A stretch of 32,455 nt of DNA, from positions 1 through 32,455 of the forward strand of contig CANJMI010000028.1 in NCBI GenBank assembly GCA_947475525.1. The letters run 5' to 3'. Each line of letters begins with the position of its first letter. Positions within the stretch are counted from its first letter, which is position 1. Both the position numbers and the translations under genes were made by a program. Shown piece after piece: positions 24,608 to 32,453 of this stretch. This DNA is from Polyangiaceae bacterium (lineage in GTDB: Bacteria > Myxococcota_A > Polyangia > Polyangiales > Polyangiaceae). Below the pieces are notes generated by a model. That model did not search any database, was not told the DNA's origin, and saw only the letters and a list, made by a program, of their open reading frames with translations.

Positions 24608-25447
24608 ATGGCGAACTCCAAGCTCAAGGACGGCACGAACCCCTTCGACGAGCTGCGCCCTTTCGAGCGCTTCGCCTACGGCGTCGGCAAAAAGATCAAC
24701 GAGACGCATCTTGGCAAGCAACTCTCGATGACCTGGGGTCATTGGATCGCAAAGCCCGGTCTCGCCCTGACGATCAACAGTCGCATCCGCCTTTTCGGTG
24801 TCGAAAATTTACCGAAACGCTCGATGCTGCTGCCGTCGAACCATCGCACGTACTTCGACCAATTCGCGCTCTTGATCGCGCTCTGGGAGCACTTCGAAAA
24901 ACCGCCCTACGTCTACGCCCCCGTGCGCAGCGCCTTCTTCTACGAGCGCCCCCTCGGTCTCCTGATGAACCTCGCCGTGGCTGGAAACGCGATGTACCCG
25001 CCCGTGTTCCGTAACGACCGCGGCGCTGGGCTGAATCGCACGATCATCGACACGTCCGTGCGCGTCTTGAACTGGTCACCGCGCACCGTGGTGGTGATGC
25101 ACCCCGAAGGCCGTCGCAATCCGAGTGACAACCCTTACGAATTTTTGCCCCCGAAATCGGGCATCGCTCGAATCGCCCTCGCCTCGCGCGCGCCTGTCGT
25201 GCCTTCCTTCGTGAACGGTTTGCCGCGCTCATTTGCGACGGTGCTCCGCCAACGCGTAACCGCAGGCGTCGAGCCCGTGCGCGTATTCATCGGGCCTCCT
25301 GTTCCCCTCGACGACCTCTACGAGCGCCCCGACGATCACGACGCGCAAACGGAAGCCTCGGCGCGCGTCATGGCGGCGATCGCGGCTCTCGGCGAAAAAG
25401 ACCGCGCCTTTATGCAAACGTGGAAGCAAGACTCAACCTCAGAGTGA
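24608..25447 (+). CDS. 1-acyl-glycerol-3-phosphate acyltransferase-like (PlsC family)
   Basis: This 279-residue protein has classical PlsC motifs: block I NHRTYFD (His79-x4-Asp84) and block III MHPEGRRN (Glu167). In between, the segment PVRSAFFYERPLGLLMNLAV gives a hydrophobic patch for membrane contact. It acylates lysophosphatidate or another lysolipid at the inner membrane. GAGG lies six bases before the ATG. Its last nine bases overlap the end of the convergent desaturase gene. With that desaturase it suggests local control of acyl chains, but opposite strands mean separate transcripts. The other acyltransferase of the window (16673-17536) belongs to a different subgroup. Confidence 0.9.
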   Translation: MANSKLKDGTNPFDELRPFERFAYGVGKKINETHLGKQLSMTWGHWIAKPGLALTINSRIRLFGVENLPKRSMLLPSNHRTYFDQFALLIALWEHFEKPPYVYAPVRSAFFYERPLGLLMNLAVAGNAMYPPVFRNDRGAGLNRTIIDTSVRVLNWSPRTVVVMHPEGRRNPSDNPYEFLPPKSGIARIALASRAPVVPSFVNGLPRSFATVLRQRVTAGVEPVRVFIGPPVPLDDLYERPDDHDAQTEASARVMAAIAALGEKDRAFMQTWKQDSTSE

Positions 25448-26569
25448 GAGTTCCACGCGCACGCGCGGCGAGGTCTTCCCACGCAGCATCGAGGTTCGCC
25501 CCACCGCCACGTCGAGCATCTTTTTGAATCGCGTGAGCACGCTCTCCTGAACGTAGGGCACGCCGTACTTTGCGCAGAGCGCTTTGACTTTCGGCTGCAC
25601 GCGCTGGTAGGCGCGCATCGACACATCGGGAAAGACGTGGTGTTCGATCTGGTAGTTCAACCAGAGGTGGGCAAAGTCGACGATGTCCGTACCCGTCGCG
25701 TAGTTCACCGAGCCTGCAACTTGGCGCACCATGCGCTCGGCCTTCGATGCGGGCCGCTCATCGAAACGGGGCAAGTCCTCACCGGAGTGGTTGGGTGCGA
25801 CCACGAAGAAAGTGTGCACATTCGTCAGCAGGTCGGCCGCGAGCGAGTTGACGAACGCCGATGCGACACTCCAAGGGCCAAGCGGCGCGAACAAGAGCGG
25901 CAGCGCGACGAAGTGATAGCCCGCCGCAGGCAAGTAGCATCGGAGCCACAGCGCCTTCGTGCGCGACGTGGCGTCGACGGCCGCGGCTCCTTTTCGATCG
26001 AGTTTCTCATCGCGGTCGAAGAGGGCGTGCAACGTCTTGGGCGCGTAATAAGAGGCACGCCACGTCAGCGCGAGCACGCCCATCAAGCCGTAGCGGACCG
26101 CCATCGGGTAGTCACGCAGCGCCTCGGTGTTGCGCTCGATCAGATCGGGATCGGTATCCTCCCCCGTGTGCGTGTGATGAAGCACGTTGTGCTCGTACGT
26201 CCACGCCTCGGGGAGCATCCAATCGGGCCAATCGACGAAACGGCGCCAACCTTTTGCAAAAACCTTGCTGGTGTAGCGCGCGGGCGTCCCAGGGACCTTG
26301 TCGTAACCACGGTGCCCACAATGGTGCATCAAGAGCCAGCGCGTCGAACGGCCAACGCTCAAGCACACCGCACTGACGGGGTTCGGCGCGAGACCGGCGG
26401 TTGCAAGTCCGACACCCGTCGCGAGTCGCCCCCACCACTCGACCCTCTGCAGGTGCGCCACGTCGTCTGCGCCGAGCGACGCCTCGATCTCACGGCGCAA
26501 CTCGAGGACCTCCGCATAGAAGCCTTGAGCGTCGATGAGGGAGAGATCGAGCGTGCGGGGGCGGGACAT
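25439..26569 (-). CDS. membrane fatty-acid (acyl-lipid or acyl-CoA) desaturase
   Basis: This 376-residue protein is an integral membrane di-iron desaturase that inserts a double bond into an acyl chain using O2 and electrons from a partner. The three His boxes are HHCGH at 82-86, HNVLHH at 127-132 and QIEHH at 307-311, followed by a cytosolic C-terminal part. The Q-I-E-H-H third box, rather than H-x-x-H-H, occurs in front-end type and some acyl-lipid desaturases, but no N-terminal cytochrome b5 domain is present. The frame is open 88 codons upstream to 26833, but that part is Arg/Ser-rich without sense; ATG 26569 gives a normal start. It overlaps the convergent acyltransferase by nine bases. 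The His boxes being intact, I expect an active enzyme. Confidence 0.92.
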   Translation of the reverse strand: MSRPRTLDLSLIDAQGFYAEVLELRREIEASLGADDVAHLQRVEWWGRLATGVGLATAGLAPNPVSAVCLSVGRSTRWLLMHHCGHRGYDKVPGTPARYTSKVFAKGWRRFVDWPDWMLPEAWTYEHNVLHHTHTGEDTDPDLIERNTEALRDYPMAVRYGLMGVLALTWRASYYAPKTLHALFDRDEKLDRKGAAAVDATSRTKALWLRCYLPAAGYHFVALPLLFAPLGPWSVASAFVNSLAADLLTNVHTFFVVAPNHSGEDLPRFDERPASKAERMVRQVAGSVNYATGTDIVDFAHLWLNYQIEHHVFPDVSMRAYQRVQPKVKALCAKYGVPYVQESVLTRFKKMLDVAVGRTSMLRGKTSPRVRVELSL

Positions 26570-26750
26570 CCTGGTGGCTCGAAACGAGGTGCCTACCACC
26601 CTTCTCGGGCGCAGAAAACTGCGAAACCGGCGGTAAATTCTGCGAGCCATCGACGCCGGCGAAAATCCGATGGAGGGTCGCGTGCGCTGCAAAACGCCCC
26701 CAAACCCAACGACCTGGCCTCTCGGCCGGGCGACCGAGAGGACTTCGAAC

Positions 26751-27182
26751 ATGAACGCACAAACCCGGCTTGGCACCTGCGCTATCGCGCTTGGCGCGCT
26801 CCTCCTCTCGGCTTGCAAAGGAGCCGAAGGCACCTACAAGCTCGACAAGGCCGAGACGAAGAAGTCGATGGAAGCGGAGCTCGAGAAGCTTCCGGAAGAT
26901 CAGAAGGGCATGGCCAAGCTGATGCTCGGGATGTTCGACTCGATGGACATGAGCATCGAGCTCAAGCCCGGAGGCGCCGCCGAGATGAAGGCCAGCACGG
27001 CGAGCGTTGGCGCAGGCGAGGCCCCGAAGACCGACGCGGCGCCCGGCAAGTGGTCGAAGGACGGCGACACGATCGTCATCGTCGAGGGCGGCAAGAAGGT
27101 CACCTGCACTCTCGCGGGCTCGAAGCTCACGTGCGCCGGCAGCGAGAAGTCGTCGCCGAAGCTCGTCTTCAATCGAGGCTGA
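26751..27182 (+). CDS. small lipoprotein of unknown function
   Basis: The 143-residue protein begins MNAQTRLGTCAIALGALLLSAC, a standard lipoprotein signal with lipobox LSAC (Cys22). The mature part starts GAEGTYKLDK, has a Lys/Glu-rich helical segment (~residues 32-60), and ends in a beta-rich portion (KWSKDGDTIVIVEGGKKVTC and two Cys). The pattern 'G-x-Y-x-L-D' at the start, then a W and a short beta sheet, resembles small lipocalin-like lipoproteins, but I cannot assign a family. The frame is open from 26670, but ATG 26751, preceded by GAGAGG, puts the signal at the N-terminus. It ends in a terminator at 27189-27231, so it is a single-gene unit divergent from the desaturase (about 180 bases between starts). 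Confidence 0.8.
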   Translation: MNAQTRLGTCAIALGALLLSACKGAEGTYKLDKAETKKSMEAELEKLPEDQKGMAKLMLGMFDSMDMSIELKPGGAAEMKASTASVGAGEAPKTDAAPGKWSKDGDTIVIVEGGKKVTCTLAGSKLTCAGSEKSSPKLVFNRG

Positions 27183-27188
27183 ACACCG

Positions 27189-27231
27189 ACGCGCAAGGAC
27201 CATTTCCGCGCTGCCCTTCGCGTCATTTTTG
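27189..27231 (+). terminator. Rho-independent terminator after the small lipoprotein
   Basis: Bases 27189-27194 and 27196-27199 pair with 27216-27225 (10 bp with C27195 bulged). The loop is 16 bases, and ATTTTT follows at 27226-27231. It starts seven bases after the stop codon. Confidence 0.7.
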
Positions 27232-27294
27232 AATGAACTATCAGCGCGTGGCGAGCTCAAGTACGCGAGCCATCAACCCTAGGAGACGATTCGA

Positions 27295-28446
27295 ATGAGA
27301 ACGATTGCTGTCACGGCCGTCATCGGCGCCGTGGTTGGAATGATGATGCTGGCACCCGCATGCAGCAGCGACGATAAGTCGAGCACGGCGGCGTCCACCA
27401 CGACGACGACCGGCACCTCTGCCGGCGGCTCCGGCGGCGCGACCACGTCGACGACCGGCAGCGGCGGCGGCAGCAGCGGCTGCGTCGAGGTAACCGCTCT
27501 CACCGGCTTCAAAGCCGGCGACGGCCAATTGTCTGGCAACGTCACCCCGAACATCTTCGGGATGGACCCCGACTCTGCCGGGATCTTGGTCCCGCCGATG
27601 ACGACGGGCACCGTGACGTTCAAGCCCATCATCGATGCGCAGGTCTGTGGTGCCACCGAGGTTTGCGCCGTCGTGCAGACGGACGTAACCGAGACGGCGA
27701 CGGGTGCGCTTTTCCTCGCGAAGAGCGGCAAGCTCGAGCTCACGGCTTTCGACGGTGGTTTTTACGCCACGGGTAGCCTGACCGACGTGACGTTCGAAGA
27801 GGTCACCGTCGACGATGCAACCGCTGCGGTCACTCCAGTTGTGGGCGGAAAATGCGTGCACTTCGCAAAATTCGCGTTCGACATCAAGGCTCCAATCAAC
27901 GGCTGGAGCTGCGATCCGTCCTATTTCGACGAGACGAAGGCGGGCGCGTCGGAGATCTTCTGCGACTGCGGATGTGGCGCGGTGGATCCGGATTGCGCGA
28001 GCGCGGCAAACAAGATCGACGGCTGCTTTGCAGGGCAGACCTGCGGCACCAAGGCGACCTGCGAAGGCGTGCCCGCGAAGTGGACGTGCATGCCGGACCA
28101 GTTCAACGGCGGCGTCGGCAACGGCTGCGACTGCGGCTGCGGCGTCCCCGATCCCGACTGCGATCTGATGCCAGCCGAGGCCGTCGAAGGCTGCAGCGCC
28201 GGCGCGAGCTGCAGCGCGGGCAAATGCATTCCCATGGGCTGGAAGTGCGACCCGAGTTTCTACGACGAAGACGAGCCCGGAGTGACCGCGAAAGTTTGCG
28301 ATTGCGGCTGCGGCATCGCCGATCCGGATTGCGCCGCCGCGACGCTCGCGAGCTGCGACTTCTGCAAGGACGAGGGTTCTTGCAGCACCAAGGAGTGCAA
28401 GGGCAACTTGGAAATCAACGCGACGAACAACGCCATCTGCAATTGA
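27295..28446 (+). CDS. lipoprotein with three Cys-rich CDCGCG-x2-DPDC modules
   Basis: This 383-residue protein has a signal ending in LAPAC (Cys23), a Ser/Thr/Gly linker (~28-60), a beta-rich domain with one Cys pair (~62-195), and three C-terminal modules at about 204-256, 263-311 and 316-367. Each module has W-(S/T/K)-C-x-P near its start, then CDCGCG followed two residues later by DPDC, and further Cys pairs. The high, regular Cys content suggests disulfide-stapled or metal-binding repeats. I know this motif from other myxobacterial secreted proteins but not a function for it. AGGAGA at 27281-27286 lies eight bases before the ATG, so the start is secure. A strong terminator follows at 28502. 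A surface location is inferred. Confidence 0.85.
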   Translation: MRTIAVTAVIGAVVGMMMLAPACSSDDKSSTAASTTTTTGTSAGGSGGATTSTTGSGGGSSGCVEVTALTGFKAGDGQLSGNVTPNIFGMDPDSAGILVPPMTTGTVTFKPIIDAQVCGATEVCAVVQTDVTETATGALFLAKSGKLELTAFDGGFYATGSLTDVTFEEVTVDDATAAVTPVVGGKCVHFAKFAFDIKAPINGWSCDPSYFDETKAGASEIFCDCGCGAVDPDCASAANKIDGCFAGQTCGTKATCEGVPAKWTCMPDQFNGGVGNGCDCGCGVPDPDCDLMPAEAVEGCSAGASCSAGKCIPMGWKCDPSFYDEDEPGVTAKVCDCGCGIADPDCAAATLASCDFCKDEGSCSTKECKGNLEINATNNAICN

Positions 28447-28501
28447 CCAGAGGGTGACGCGGGCTCGCTCTCCTCGGAGCGCGACGGCAAGCGTAGGTGA
28501 G

Positions 28502-28533
28502 CGGCCTGCCTCCTTTGGGAGGTGGGCCGTTTT
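28502..28533 (+). terminator. Rho-independent terminator after the Cys-module lipoprotein
   Basis: Bases 28502-28513 pair with 28518-28529 over 12 positions (two G-T) around the loop TTTG, then TTTT at 28530-28533. It closes the transcript of the lipoprotein gene ending at 28446. Confidence 0.85.
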
Positions 28534-28730
28534 CGTTCGGGGTTCGCCGAGCAACACGCTCTCCTCGTTACCGGCCGTCGTGACGTCGACATGGGCGGGT
28601 TCTTCGCTGAGCTGCAACGTATCGAGCGAGCGCCTCTCGGAGTGCCCTCGGGGACGCCTGCGAAACGTGACGTGCGCGCACGGCGTTGAATTTAGCGAGC
28701 ATTTCGTGGTTCCCTGATACTTTGAAGGCC

Positions 28731-30488
28731 GTGGATCGCTCCATCTTTCGCTCGGTTTTTTCCTGCTGTTTGCCCTCCCGTGGCGCGCTCGTGCTGCTCG
28801 GTGCGTTTGGGTGCGGTGGCAATAGCGATGCGGCCGTAATGCCTTCGCCGATTCCGGATTCGGCGCCCGTCGTCGAGGAAAATGAACCTCTGAAGCTCGA
28901 GCTCCTACAGCCTGCGCGGGCGGCCTTCATCGCCGCATCCGAGGGCCCCGAGATCGAGGTCGTCGGACGGGGAGCTTCGCCTGGACTGACGGTCAACGGC
29001 GAGTCCGTCACGCCGTTGCTGGATGGCTCGTGGAAGACGGTCATCTCGGCGCACACCGGGCTGAATGTGATTCATGCAGAAGACGAGCTGTCGAGCGTGG
29101 ACAGTCCGTTTCTCTTTGGTACCTTCGCAGCGCCTTCGAAAGCGCTGCCGGCGGCCTTGTCGGTTCGCATCAACGCGAGCGGCTTCAAAAACGCCGATCC
29201 GAAGATTGCAACGTTGACGCGCCTAGCCAAGCTTGCGGTGGACGACATCGATCTGCTCGGCCAGCTGAAGGGCCAGACGTTCTCGGGCACTTTCACCGGT
29301 GGTTCGTGGTCGTACAAGGTGTCGAGCACGAGCTACGCGGGCGTGCAGGTTTCGTTCGCACCCAGGAGCGGTGGCGCATCCTTCGAAGCGGCGGTGAACA
29401 AGGTTGCGGTGAAGGGCGTTCTCGCCGTGAAGGTGCTGTTCACCAAGACGGACAACGCGACCATCGCCGTGGATTCGACGACCGTGCGAGGTGATATCGA
29501 TGCGGCGCTCGTGAACGGTGCACTCACCGCAAAAGGCTCATCGATCACGAGCAAACTCCTCGGCTTTAGCTACGACTCGAACAACGCGGGGTTCCCTTGC
29601 TGCGTCGACTGGATATTGACGAAGGTGATGCAAAGCAACATCGAGTCGGCGGTGAAAGAGAAGGTCAAGGAGGTCATGGAGGGCAAGGTCGCGTTCGCGC
29701 TGAATCAGCTCGGCCTGCCGTCGACGATCGACCTGTCGAGCACCGGTTTCCCTGCAAAAATAGGCATCAAACAGGTTTTTGATGGGGCTTCCTTCACGGC
29801 CTCCGGTGCCACGCTGACGGCCCGGCTTCACTTCACCGGGAAGTACGCCGCGGACGCTCCGGGGGCGACCGCGCCGGGGTGGCTCGAGGTCGGCTCGAAG
29901 CCGCTCACCTTGGCGACGACGTCACCTCATGGAGTCACGCTTGCGCTCGATGCGGTGAATCAGGCGCTCTTTACCGTGTGGGGACAGAACGCGCTCACAC
30001 GCACCATCGACAACGTGCCGCTCGTGGGCTCGGTCACGCTGACCCCGATGCTGCCGCCCGTGGTGACGATGACGCCCGAAGGCAAGCTCATCGCCGCCCT
30101 CGGCGAAGTCGTGGTCGAGGCAGCACTCGCAGGCAATCCATGGAAGGCGGCGGTGTCGATCATCGATGAGGTCACGCCAAGCTTGAGCGCAGCGGCCGGT
30201 AAGTTGACGCTCGCCCCGTCGAAGAGCCCGCAGATTTCGTTGACCTGGCTCGACGCCGACCAGGTCGCGCCTTCGCTCCGTGCCGTGATTCAGGCGTTGA
30301 TCTTGAAGCAGGTTCCGTTGCTGCTCACCCCGATAGCGCTCCCTTTGCCGTCCTTGCCGCTCGCCGCGTTGGCGCCGAGTCAAGCGCTGATGGTGGCGGC
30401 TCTCGGGCCGACGTCGACGCTCACGCTCGACCTGAAGACGCATCGTGCAGCCATTCAAGGCGCGCTCATGCTCATGCCCATACCGTAA
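28731..30488 (+). CDS. lipoprotein with Ig-like domain and two-barrel BPI/LBP-like (TULIP) region
   Basis: The 585-residue protein begins at GTG with signal VDRSIFRSVFSCCLPSRGALVLLGAFGC (lipobox Cys28). Residues ~50-110 read as a bacterial Ig-like domain (LTVNGESVTPLLDGSWKTVI). The rest resembles the BPI/LBP fold. An extended beta region leads to GFPCCVDWILTKV and a long amphipathic helix (QSNIESAVKEKVKEV), much as in mammalian BPI after its barrel. A second barrel then carries LALDAVNQALFTVW, LPPVVTMTPEG and a Leu/Pro-rich tail with VPLLLTPIALPLPSLPL. TULIP barrels bind lipid in a hydrophobic groove, so lipid binding or transfer at the envelope is inferred. The resemblance is by eye, without a search. 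TTG at 28686 or 28722 could be alternative starts, but only GTG 28731 gives a compact signal. Confidence 0.6.
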   Translation: MDRSIFRSVFSCCLPSRGALVLLGAFGCGGNSDAAVMPSPIPDSAPVVEENEPLKLELLQPARAAFIAASEGPEIEVVGRGASPGLTVNGESVTPLLDGSWKTVISAHTGLNVIHAEDELSSVDSPFLFGTFAAPSKALPAALSVRINASGFKNADPKIATLTRLAKLAVDDIDLLGQLKGQTFSGTFTGGSWSYKVSSTSYAGVQVSFAPRSGGASFEAAVNKVAVKGVLAVKVLFTKTDNATIAVDSTTVRGDIDAALVNGALTAKGSSITSKLLGFSYDSNNAGFPCCVDWILTKVMQSNIESAVKEKVKEVMEGKVAFALNQLGLPSTIDLSSTGFPAKIGIKQVFDGASFTASGATLTARLHFTGKYAADAPGATAPGWLEVGSKPLTLATTSPHGVTLALDAVNQALFTVWGQNALTRTIDNVPLVGSVTLTPMLPPVVTMTPEGKLIAALGEVVVEAALAGNPWKAAVSIIDEVTPSLSAAAGKLTLAPSKSPQISLTWLDADQVAPSLRAVIQALILKQVPLLLTPIALPLPSLPLAALAPSQALMVAALGPTSTLTLDLKTHRAAIQGALMLMPIP

Positions 30489-30805
30489 CCAATAACGCGT
30501 TGATCTCCACTTGGCTCGGTCCGGTCTTGCTGGCCGGGGCAGCTGATGTTCGCGTTTCGGTGAGGGCGACCGGAGATCGAGCGACGCTGCGGGACTTCGC
30601 ACAAGCGAAGCGGTTGGTGGTGGGAAAGCGTGTGGTCTGAATTTGGGAGAGTGATGTTTAAAAAGGAAATACGCTCGTGGAACCGATGTGCTGCGCGGCC
30701 CGAGCTTTAACCAAAAACCGCGATGGGCGGAAATCGACCGAATGCCGAGACGGTTGAAGCAATTGCTTGAAGACGCGGCGGGCGGATTCGTGGTTTGAAT
30801 CTCCG
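30489..30805 (+). other. intergenic region with small hairpin and palindrome
   Basis: The first ~150 bases keep a frame open from TTG 30501 to a TGA near 30640 (about 45 codons, no start context). This may be leftover coding sequence. A perfect 6-bp hairpin, CTTCGC-ACAA-GCGAAG, lies at 30595-30610 without a T run. An A/T-richer stretch near 30645-30670 could be promoter DNA. A perfect 12-base palindrome, AAGCAATTGCTT, lies at 30757-30768, 38 bases before the next gene's ATG, and could be an operator. No gene is called here. Confidence 0.45.
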
Positions 30806-32119
30806 ATGCGCTGGCTGAAGGAGCTGTTGGGCCTGGAGGTGTCCCCCGACCGGACTACGGAGGGATGGCACTCGGGCGCGGAGGAGACTCGTGCCCGGAC
30901 CACGGCGGCCTACCTTGCCGCGGTGGGCCAACGTGCGGGCGTGGCGGGTGCGTTGGTAATTCCCCGCCCGGAAGACTATGGTTCCGCCCTCGCGGGCACG
31001 CTCCACGGGTTCCCACTTCAACTCACAATAACCGACGTGGGCAGCACCACCGGCGCTCTCGGCCTCCGCTATGCGTTGGCGGCCCCTGGATTCGACCTGG
31101 AGTACGATCCGGAGTGGGCAAAGGATGTCGCCGACGACGAGCACGAGGCACCACACAGGGTGTTCCTCTCGCCGAATATCTTTGTGGAACGCGAGGAAGC
31201 GGACGAGGAGGCCGACGCGTTTCGGGAGCTGCCGGCCGAGCTTCAGGCGCGGGTGCTCGCCGGAATGGTCACCCACCGCATCCGGTACTTCCGTTCGCGC
31301 AACGACGAGCTGAACCTCACGCTCTGGGACGAGCCCCGGGACGCGACCGACGCGGTGGGCTCGATGGTGGCGACGCTGTTGCTCGCGGCTGATGTGGCTC
31401 GCGCGCGCGGAGCCACCCCTCGCGGTCGGGCGGCGAAGCAGGTGCAGCCGAGGCACCCCTTCAAGGGCGAGGGCACCCTTCAGCAGCTTGGGTCGGCTTT
31501 TGCCGGAACGGTGGCGGCGCAGGTGCCTGGCAGCCGGGTGGTGGAGCGCAAGAACGACGACTGCATCGATGTGCGCTGGATGGATGGCCGATCAAACGTG
31601 CGGCTGGTGATCAACCTGGATGAGGTCGAACTTCACGTTGCTGTCCTGGCCGACGGCGTGCGCGGTGAGGTCACTCTCCGTTACGACCCGGAGGTGTCCA
31701 TCGAGCAGAACGTCTCGGACGACGACTGGGATCGGGCGCACCAGTACGTGTTCTTCGGCCCCTCCACATTCGTGGCTGGACCCGAGGCCATCGCGCGCGA
31801 ACAGGCGGCGATTCTCCAGGCGGTCCCCGCCGAGCTCCTCGACGCCCTGGTCGCCCAGATGAGCAGCTTGGAGATCGGCGAGGTTCATTTCGCCAACGGC
31901 ATGCTGCGGGCCTGCGTGTTCGACCTCAATGACATCGACGACGACGGAGACGCGGCGCTGGTGTTCGCCAGCGTGGTTGCGCGCGTAGCGGAAGCGCTGC
32001 CCCGCGGGACGATTGGAGCGGAGACGCGCGGGGAAGCCGTTCGTTGCGGCTACTGCCGTGGACTGTGGTTCGTGAGCGCCGAGCACCTGTCGTGCAGCAA
32101 CTGTGGCGCCTCCGCGTAG
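30806..32119 (+). CDS. unrecognised protein: two tandem homologous domains plus zinc ribbon
   Basis: The 437-residue cytoplasmic-looking protein has two halves that align. Residues ~66-200 contain LRYALAAPGFDLEYDPEW, RVFLSPNIFVE, ELPAELQARVLAGM and LNLTLWD. Residues ~262-396 contain VTLRYDPEVSIEQNV, YVFFGPSTFV, AVPAELLDALVAQM and LRACVFD. Each ends in an Ala/Val-rich helix (VATLLLAADVARA; FASVVARVAEA). A C-terminal zinc ribbon is formed by Cys414-x2-Cys417 and Cys430-x2-Cys433. I do not recognise the family or a catalytic motif. TTG at 30767 would add 13 residues; ATG 30806 is taken as start. An IS91-type remnant begins directly after the stop, so the region may have been reached by transposition. 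Confidence 0.7.
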   Translation: MRWLKELLGLEVSPDRTTEGWHSGAEETRARTTAAYLAAVGQRAGVAGALVIPRPEDYGSALAGTLHGFPLQLTITDVGSTTGALGLRYALAAPGFDLEYDPEWAKDVADDEHEAPHRVFLSPNIFVEREEADEEADAFRELPAELQARVLAGMVTHRIRYFRSRNDELNLTLWDEPRDATDAVGSMVATLLLAADVARARGATPRGRAAKQVQPRHPFKGEGTLQQLGSAFAGTVAAQVPGSRVVERKNDDCIDVRWMDGRSNVRLVINLDEVELHVAVLADGVRGEVTLRYDPEVSIEQNVSDDDWDRAHQYVFFGPSTFVAGPEAIAREQAAILQAVPAELLDALVAQMSSLEIGEVHFANGMLRACVFDLNDIDDDGDAALVFASVVARVAEALPRGTIGAETRGEAVRCGYCRGLWFVSAEHLSCSNCGASA

Positions 32120-32123
32120 CCCG

Positions 32124-32453
32124 GAGGCGATCCCAACGGTTGCGACATCGGGGGCCGCGCGGGTGGAAGCGACGCCTGGAGCGCCTGAACTCGGAGCGCC
32201 CGAGCCTGACCAACGTGGCCGCAACCACAGCTGGCCTGAACGGATGCGGCGCGCCTTCGGCTTCGACGTGCTCGCGTGCCCCACCTGCGGCGGGCGGATG
32301 CGCTTCTTGGCGCTCATTCTCTCGCCGCCGGCCATCCGCGCGATCCTCGACCACCTGGGCATTTCATGCCGCCAGTCGAAGTCAGCACCTCGCGGCCGCG
32401 CCCCGCCCGATAGCGATGCATCGTCTTTCATCGACGCTGAATCCGATTATTAA
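32124..32453 (+). pseudogene. C-terminal remnant of an IS91-family (Y2, HUH) transposase
   Basis: The frame ending at TAA 32451-32453 contains W-x-E-R-M-R-R-A-F-G-F-D-V-L, then CPTCGGRMRFLA and AIRAILDHLG followed by a Pro/Arg/Ala tail. This wording is characteristic of the extreme C-terminus of IS91/IS801-type transposases (W..L..R.F..DVL.CP.CGGRM). The catalytic HUH and double-Tyr domains, which would lie upstream, are missing: there the duplicated-domain gene ends at 32119. It is therefore a dead 3' fragment. A GTG at 32103 is only the formal ORF limit. The element's terminal oriT/ter ends are not identifiable. Confidence 0.78.

Noticed and set aside
25637-27232. 531-codon open frame on the + strand
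   Set aside because: It is opposite the desaturase (three intact His boxes) and then out of frame with the small lipoprotein. The product is Arg-rich without any recognisable motif.
30501-30640. Possible 45-codon ORF after the TULIP-like gene
   Set aside because: It starts with TTG without a ribosome site and shows no recognisable domain. It could be residual coding DNA but cannot be supported.
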